DNA from: Pochonia chlamydosporia 170
Lineage: Eukaryota; Ascomycota; Sordariomycetes; Hypocreales; Clavicipitaceae
DNA: 64,000 nucleotides
Assembly (NCBI RefSeq): GCF_001653235.2
Contig: NC_035792.1
Coordinates: forward strand, 1,364,001 to 1,428,000
Direction of reading: 5' to 3'
Part shown: positions 58,587 through 64,000 of the stretch, in pieces
Position numbering within the stretch: position 1 is the first letter of the stretch
How the letters are laid out: each line of letters begins with the position of its first letter
Made by a program: the position numbers and the translations under genes
Notes under the pieces: generated by a model
Databases searched by the model: none
The model's input: the letters and a program-made list of their open reading frames with translations, nothing else
Told to the model about the DNA's origin: nothing

Positions 58587-60390
58587 ATGAGCGACCAAGG
58601 TCCCCTATACCTAGGTTTCGACCTCTCCACCCAACAACTCAAGGGTAAGTCTCATCCCACTTCACCTCACCTCACATACTGACACGCCCAGCCATCGTCG
58701 TCAACTCTGACCTCAAAACAATTGCGCAATCCAAGGTCGATTTCGACGCTGACTTCTTTAAATATGGCATACAGAAGGGCGTCCACGTGCGTTCCTCCAC
58801 GGGAGAAGTCTACGCCCCAGTGGCCATGTGGATGGAATCGCTGGACCTTGTGCTCGACCGCCTGTCGAGGGAGATGCCCGTGCCCATGTCCCGGATTCGC
58901 GGGGTGAGCGGCTCGGGACAGCAGCACGGCAGCGTGTACTGGAATGACGGGGCCGACGATATCCTGAAGGGCTTGGATGCGGATAAGACGCTCGTGGATC
59001 AGCTGGCGGGGGCGTTGGCGCATGAGTGGTCGCCGAATTGGCAGGACCAGAGCACGCAGAAGGAGTGTGATGCGTTTGATGCTGAGTTAGGCGATAGAGA
59101 GAAGTTGGCTGAGGTTACGGGCAGTGGTGCCCATCACGTACGTGCTCAATATGATGCTGTATCTGGATATGGACTGACAGAGTGTAGAGATTCACAGGCA
59201 CGCAAATCATGAGGATGCGCCGTATTCGACCAGAGGTGTACGCACAAGCATCTCGCATATCTCTGGTATCGTCGTGGCTTGCCTCCGTTCTGCTGGGGTC
59301 CATTGCGCCGCTGGATATAAGTGATGTGTGTGGCATGAATCTCTGGGATATGCAGAACCAGCAGTACAGCCCTGAGCTGCTGGCTCTGGCGGCTGGTAAA
59401 GACGGAGCTGAGGAGTTGCGCAAAAAGCTAGGGGAACCGCAAATGGACGGCGGTACCCCCTTTGGCAAGATATCACCCTACTTTGTGAAGAAGTACGCCT
59501 TCAGTCCTGAATGCCAGATCGTCCCTTTTACAGGCGACAATCCCGCCACCATCCTTGCCCTGCCTCTCCGTCCCCTCGACGCCATTGTTTCGCTCGGCAC
59601 TTCAACGACCTTCCTGATGAACACGCCCACCTACAAACCCGACGGCTCATACCACTTCTTCAACCACCCCACAACACAGGGCCACTACATGTTCATGCTG
59701 TGCTATAAAAACGGTGGACTGGCACGAGAAAAGGTGCGCGATGAGTTACCCAAGCCAACGGACGGCAAAACCGGCTGGGAGACGTTCAACAAAGCCGTTC
59801 TGGACACACCACCTCTAGACATTACAAAGGACAGTGACAAAGCCAAGCTCGGACTGTACTTTTATCTACGGGAGACGGTGCCCAACATCCGCGCCGGAAC
59901 ATGGCGATACACCTGCGACGCCAACGGCACGAACCTCCAAGAAAGCCAGCAAGAGTGGTCAAACGAGACAGACGCCCGCATCATTGTCGAATCGCAAGCC
60001 CTCTCCATGAGACTGCGGTCGCAGAAACTCGTCCACAGCCCGAGAGACCAACTCCCCGCGCAACCTCGCAGAATCTACCTCGTCGGCGGAGGCTCCCTCA
60101 ACCCCGCCATCGCACGCGTAATGGGCGATGTGCTCGGCGGCGCGGACGGCGTGTACAAACTAGACGTGGGCGGGAGTGCGTGCGCGTTAGGAGGAGCGTA
60201 CAAGGCGGTTTGGGCGTTGGAGCGCAAGGACGGCGAGACGTTTGACGAGGTCATTGGGAGGCGGTGGAAGGAAGAGGGGTCTATTGAAAAGGTTGACGCT
60301 GGATTTAAAGACGGCACGTATCAGACATATGGTCGTGTGCTGGGGGCGTTTGAAGATCTGGAAAAGAAGATTTTGGCAGAGGAAAAGTAG
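58587..60390 (+). CDS. xkiA: D-xylulokinase (FGGY carbohydrate kinase)
   Basis: Three exons (58587..58644, 58692..59137, 59188..60390) encode 568 residues, the usual size for fungal xylulokinase. The enzyme phosphorylates D-xylulose to xylulose 5-phosphate in the cytosol, linking D-xylose and L-arabinose catabolism to the pentose phosphate pathway. The N-terminal ATPase-fold motif YLGFDLSTQQLKAIVVNSDL is restored by the 47-nt first intron. Other family blocks are GVSGSGQQHGSVYW, WQDQSTQKECDAF, the 50-nt intron join AHHRFTGTQIM, the catalytic aspartate in DISDVCGMNLWDM, SLGTSTTFLM, and the C-terminal RRIYLVGGGSLNPAIARVMG and GGSACALGGAYKAVW. Its stop is only 21 bp from the cwc15 stop on the other strand. 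I saw no clear xylose-regulator (GGCTAA-type) site in the near promoter, but did not search exhaustively. Confidence 0.95.
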
Positions 60391-60411
60391 GGTATCTTTC
60401 TTGTATCTTGT

Positions 60412-61253
60412 CTATCGAACGTATTTACTCATGAAGCGTCTGTGGAAATCGGACCGCAACATATCCTGCACTGATTAGCATGGTGTCGTTGATAAAGGCC
60501 AAAAAAAGGAGAAACTTACATTTACAAACTCCTTCTTCTTATTCTTGTCCTCCGTCCCACGCGCCTGATTCTTGAACACCACGTCGTCGTCCCAGCGTCT
60601 CTTCATCGCGTAATCCTGCTTATTGAGGAGTGGATTGCCCAGTGCGATATTGCGCTCCCGCTCTTCCTCTTCTTCTTTTGCTTTTTCCGCCTCCTACATC
60701 GAATTAGCATAGATAAAACACTACAACAGGGGAGTATTCACCTCTCGCTTCTTCTTCTCCTCCCTCTCCCTCCGCACGCGCTCCAATTCCCGTTGCAGTT
60801 CTGCATCCTCATCATCACTGTCGTCGTCGCTATCTTCCTCCTCCTCCTCGCTGCTATCGTCGGCGTCTATATCTCTCGTCTCTTCCAGTATCCTCCGCCT
60901 TTTGGCCTCGGGGTCTTCATCCTCGCCATTGGAAGAAGGCAGTTGTCGCTTTTCAGCTACGCTGTGGTCGTCATCGTCATCGTCGACGGGGATAGAGCCC
61001 TTCTTCTTGGAGAAGTGGGCTGCTTCGGCGGCGAGAAGCTCAGCTGCGAGGTCGCGCTCGGGTTCGTCGTCTGCGTCGCCGCCTTGCCCGGCTTGGCGGA
61101 ACTTGAGTTGTGTGTGCGCGGGTTGGAGGCGTTGGTGGTAGGCTGGGCCCCGGAGGGCTTCTTTGCCGCGAGCCTGAGACGGTTAGTTTGCGGATGAAGT
61201 AAGGGGTGCGGTGTGCTTACCGGATCGAAGGTAGGTCTGTGTGCGGTGGTCAT
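60412..61253 (-). CDS. cwc15: Cwc15/Cwf15 spliceosome component
   Basis: Four exons (61253..61221, 61173..60742, 60693..60520, 60465..60412) encode 230 residues, as expected for Cwc15. All three introns are short (47, 48 and 54 nt), GT-AG and phase 0. Cwc15 is a component of the NineTeen-related complex in the activated spliceosome. Its conserved N-terminus MTTAHRPTFDPARGKEALRG is built by the first splice, followed by YHQRLQPAHTQLKFRQ. The middle is an acidic region (SSEEEEEDSDDDSDDEDAE) followed by a charged coiled coil. The conserved end has ERERNIALGNPLLN, the RRWDDDVVFKNQARG block, and a last 17-residue exon DMLRSDFHRRFMSKYVR. The last two blocks are hallmarks of the family. It is convergent with xylulokinase. 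Confidence 0.96.
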
Positions 61254-62231
61254 GATGAGGGTGTTTGGGGTTGAGATGTGAGGTTGACGGTGGGATTTTG
61301 GATGTTTGATTTTGGCTGGAGTGGTTTTGAGTGACGATTTGCGTTGGCCAATCAGTGTCTGTGCGTGGGTACACCAACGGCTGTGAGGTCGACTTGGGTA
61401 ATGTAGATCATATTTGGAGATATCCTGGAAATTAAAATAAAACCAGAAAATTAACTTATAGTGTTAGATGATGTATTTTTAATTGTAATTACAAATATGT
61501 ACCTTGACATCTTTGTCTTAGGCTGGTGTTGATGGCTGTCCATGTTCTCAAGTTGAAGCATGCTGACGACGCGACTAAGATACTATGATTTACAACAGTC
61601 AATGAGCTAGCTTGAGGATGAACCAAGTCGGAAATTTAGGTGTAAGAAGCCAAGTGAACCAGGGATGATATTGCAGGGTACACATAATTCGTTCGAAACG
61701 GTTCACTATCGTGGCCAATCTCCCAGACAAGGGAGATGGTTCCTGAGGGTTCGTGTGAGTTGTTGCATCTTATCAGCCTTTGCCTCTGAATTCGGCGGCT
61801 TTACATTACAGCAATTGCCATAACAACACATTGCAACTCGGTTGCTCAACTTTGACGAAAAAGAACTTGGCATGCTATGTCCGCAGGTTCATGATGATAA
61901 AGGGTATTTTTACAGTAATTGTGAACCGGAAAGGGCGCGGAGGCTTGCGCAATTCCCCGGTGACTCAATCCCTGATTCTATGCAACATTTGAAGCAAATG
62001 GAAGTCTGAAGAAACTCAGCCGCCATTACTTGACACTAATACTGCAACGAAGTGCCGACATGCGTTTATATTAAAACATGGCCTCTTCATAGAAATAACT
62101 CGTACTCTCCAAATTCATCTTGAATGTTCCGCTGCGCATTTCTTTGTTGATCTTGCACATCTCTTGCCTGCATCAGTGTTCCTACTCAGCTGGTTTCCTC
62201 AACCCTCCCACTGTGCCACCACAACTTCACA
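61254..62231. promoter_or_regulatory. Divergent region between cwc15 and the APH-like kinase gene
   Basis: This 978-bp spacer carries both promoters. An AT-rich segment lies at about 61430-61500. Several short open frames have no recognisable features. Confidence 0.4.
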
Positions 62232-63514
62232 ATGACCAAAATGAATTACGAAGCATACCTTCTGTTGATTTACCCAGGAACACAATGGAAACTCACACCG
62301 CTCCTACAAGGGTCCGTCAATGATACACTGCGTGCTACCAAGACAGCTGGCCAGCAGGGCCCTCAGTCTCTCATCCTGAAGCATGCATCTGGCACTTTTG
62401 AAGACGAGGGTCTTGTGAGGCACTTTTCCATCAAGAGACAGGCGCGTATAATCCTGTCGATTCCTTCTCAGTTCACACTGACCTTATGTAGGAGGTTGAA
62501 GCAACCGTGCTTCATCTCTGGGATACGCATGAGCCATTACACCAGTTTAAGTTGACTGGCGATACGTGGATGCTGCCGAAATGTCTACGACATGACCAAG
62601 GAACGCAAGCCGAGCTACATCTCTCAACGAGCAGTGAAACCGCCTCCATACTTCTACAGCAAGATCTAGGTGACCTCACCGATATTTTCAGCTGCATCAA
62701 GTCTTTGTCTGAGAAGCCAAAGCCCCAAGATACAGCTCACATATCAGCTCTGGGCAATACTCTGGGACGATCTCTCGCAAACTTACATGATCCAGCGACA
62801 CTTCGCGCCGTCCTTGCCGAGCCCAGACTTGAAAGAACCCTGACTCAAAATCTCACAAATGAAGTAATCTGGTCAGCAACAATGGAACAATTACCAAGCT
62901 ACTTACAAGATTTTCCCAACGGCGATGCCCTCTTCCAACGAGTAGCAGAAGATATCCGCAACCCCAAATACACATACCCAGCCTGTCTTGCCCACGGTGA
63001 CTTTCACACCGGAAACGTTGCCGTCTCTGCATCCAACATACAAGAGCGAGATCAGCAACCCAAAGTCATTGACTGGGAGTTTGCAACAGCGAATGGCCGA
63101 GGGGTCAACGGTGATGCCGCTCAGTTCCTCGCCAGTTTGCACTGCGGAATCATTGCCTCCAGACAAAAAGATGGGAGTCTGGAGCTGGCCAACTTGCTAA
63201 GACATTTCTGCAGGGGGTTCTGCACGGGCTATCAACAGAGGGCACGTCTTGAGTGTACCATGGAGTTAGATGATGTGAACTCCCAGTTGTATCGTTCGGC
63301 TTTGTTATTGCATGGTAGAGATATGATTAATTATGCGCGTGACTTTTGCGAGGGGCATGAGGCAGAGGAGGAGATGGTTCGAGTTGGGGTATGGTATCTT
63401 GAGCGGGCTGGGAAGGATATGGATGACTTCTTGGGGGGGTCTAATATGTTGGAGTTGGAACGTGAGGATGAGTTCCTTATTAGGTCGCTTTTCTCCATTG
63501 CATATGGAGGATAA
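62232..63514 (+). CDS. APH-fold phosphotransferase (aminoglycoside phosphotransferase/choline kinase-like)
   Basis: Two exons (62232..62441 and 62492..63514) encode 410 residues. The preferred 50-nt intron uses a GC donor (AG|GCGCGT) and a normal TAG acceptor, with CTGAC near the 3' end. The join reads HFSIKRQEVEATVLHLW, the pattern expected at this point in APH-fold kinases. Kinase features are LILKHA (ATP-binding lysine, about residue 49), the catalytic loop LAHGDFHTGNV (D240, N245), and VIDWEFATANGRG (metal-binding aspartate of the IDWE motif). These resemble methylthioribose kinase, choline kinase and fungal APH-family proteins; the true substrate is unknown and it need not relate to antibiotic resistance. 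A GTGAGG donor at 62415 is an in-frame alternative. The stop is 128 bp from the MFS gene stop. Confidence 0.8.
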
Positions 63515-63642
63515 ACGAACTAAGTTCTTTAAACTATGCTGCCTGTGCTGCGTGCAATATAGAAGTGTACATATAAAATTTACGTTATCACGTACGGAAA
63601 TACGGTCATCTTTTTTCATCAAGGGTATTCAGCATACAACAA

Positions 63643-64000
63643 CTAACTCCTCGCCCTCTCAGGACCAACCGTCACCCTCGACGGCATAGTCCCATGCGAC
63701 GAGAAACTCCTCACAGAAGCAGTATCCGCCGCCACATCCTGCATATGATAAGCCTCGTCCCCGATGAACGAATACGTCGGCAGCTTCACAAACAACAACG
63801 CCGCCGCCGTCACAAACAGGTAACCACTCATAACCACATACGGCAAGCCCATCCACACGCCCCCAAACTTCATACCAATAGAAAACATCCATGCCAGCGC
63901 CGGCGCCGCCACAAGCAAGCCTACCGTCTCCGTGATGCCAATCACAGTCTGCAGCTTCGACGTATTCTGCACATTCGTATGATACGCAGCAAGTGATCGA
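63643..64000 (-). CDS. Major facilitator superfamily transporter, C-terminal fragment cut by window edge
   Basis: Reading on the minus strand, the frame is open from the window edge to a stop at 63643 (about 118 residues of the C-terminus). It carries the terminal pair of membrane helices. The first is about VIGITETVGLLVAAPALAWMF; the second is VVMSGYLFVTAAALLFV. They are preceded by a loop (RSLAAYHTNVQNTSKLQT) and followed by a hydrophilic Ser/Arg tail. The loop-helix layout and the Gly-rich segment between the helices (SIGMKFGGVWMGLP) match fungal MFS transporters of the drug/polyol type. The start, substrate class and earlier helices lie outside the window. Confidence 0.72.
   Translation of the reverse strand, partial: RSLAAYHTNVQNTSKLQTVIGITETVGLLVAAPALAWMFSIGMKFGGVWMGLPYVVMSGYLFVTAAALLFVKLPTYSFIGDEAYHMQDVAADTASVRSFSSHGTMPSRVTVGPERARS

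Noticed and set aside
62446..62491. Standard GT-AG intron in the APH-like gene using the GT at 62446
   Set aside because: It joins exons in phase 1 and gives a stop within three codons, whereas the AG|GC position keeps the conserved kinase sequence.

Overview
This window is nuclear DNA from a filamentous ascomycete, most likely a Sordariomycete. The evidence is short GT-AG introns (47-134 nt, several with a CTAAC or CTGAC branch-point-like motif), two Zn2Cys6 regulators with fungal-specific middle regions, fungal-type separase, Pik1, Mmt-type CDF and xylulokinase proteins, and compact gene spacing. The genus cannot be fixed from the sequence. I found 18 protein-coding genes, two of them cut by the window edges. 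I saw no tRNA, rRNA, CRISPR array or intact transposon.

Layout. 0-7 kb: the 5' part of APC/C subunit cdc27 (minus), an SND2/TMEM208-like ER targeting protein (plus), a DUF3605-type protein (minus) and a membrane-anchored HSL-type esterase (plus). 7-20 kb: a long non-coding stretch, an NC2-alpha/Bur6-like histone-fold gene, another long spacer, the phosphatidylinositol 4-kinase pik1 and a first Zn2Cys6 regulator. 20-33 kb: an SR/RD-rich RING protein resembling the RBBP6 RING (minus), a Rab5/Vps21-type GTPase (minus), the ribosome biogenesis factor kri1 (plus) and a second Zn2Cys6 regulator (minus). 32.5-45.7 kb: a 13-kb interval with no gene I can support, the most anomalous part of the window. 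45.7-64 kb: separase (minus), a small mitochondrial-type membrane protein (plus), a SIRT4-like sirtuin (minus), a CDF metal transporter (plus), xylulokinase (plus), spliceosome factor cwc15 (minus), an APH-fold kinase (plus) and the C-terminus of an MFS transporter (minus).

Most genes are housekeeping genes and do not form an operon or a biosynthetic cluster. Themes recur by chance or loose linkage: mitosis (Cdc27 and separase act in the same pathway, APC/C to separase activation), endomembrane traffic (Snd2, Pik1, Rab5) and RNA processing (Cwc15, Kri1, RBBP6-like RING protein). Gene pairs are often divergent with shared promoters or convergent with very short 3' gaps (21, 55, 128 bp).

Points most worth checking are the 13-kb gene desert, a strongly over-represented intergenic 9-mer (TACGGAGTA, eight exact copies), a palindrome family TACCTAGGTA, a probable GC-AG intron in the APH-like gene, and a stop-free 63-nt intron in the RING gene. 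I did not see a convincing new multi-gene system.
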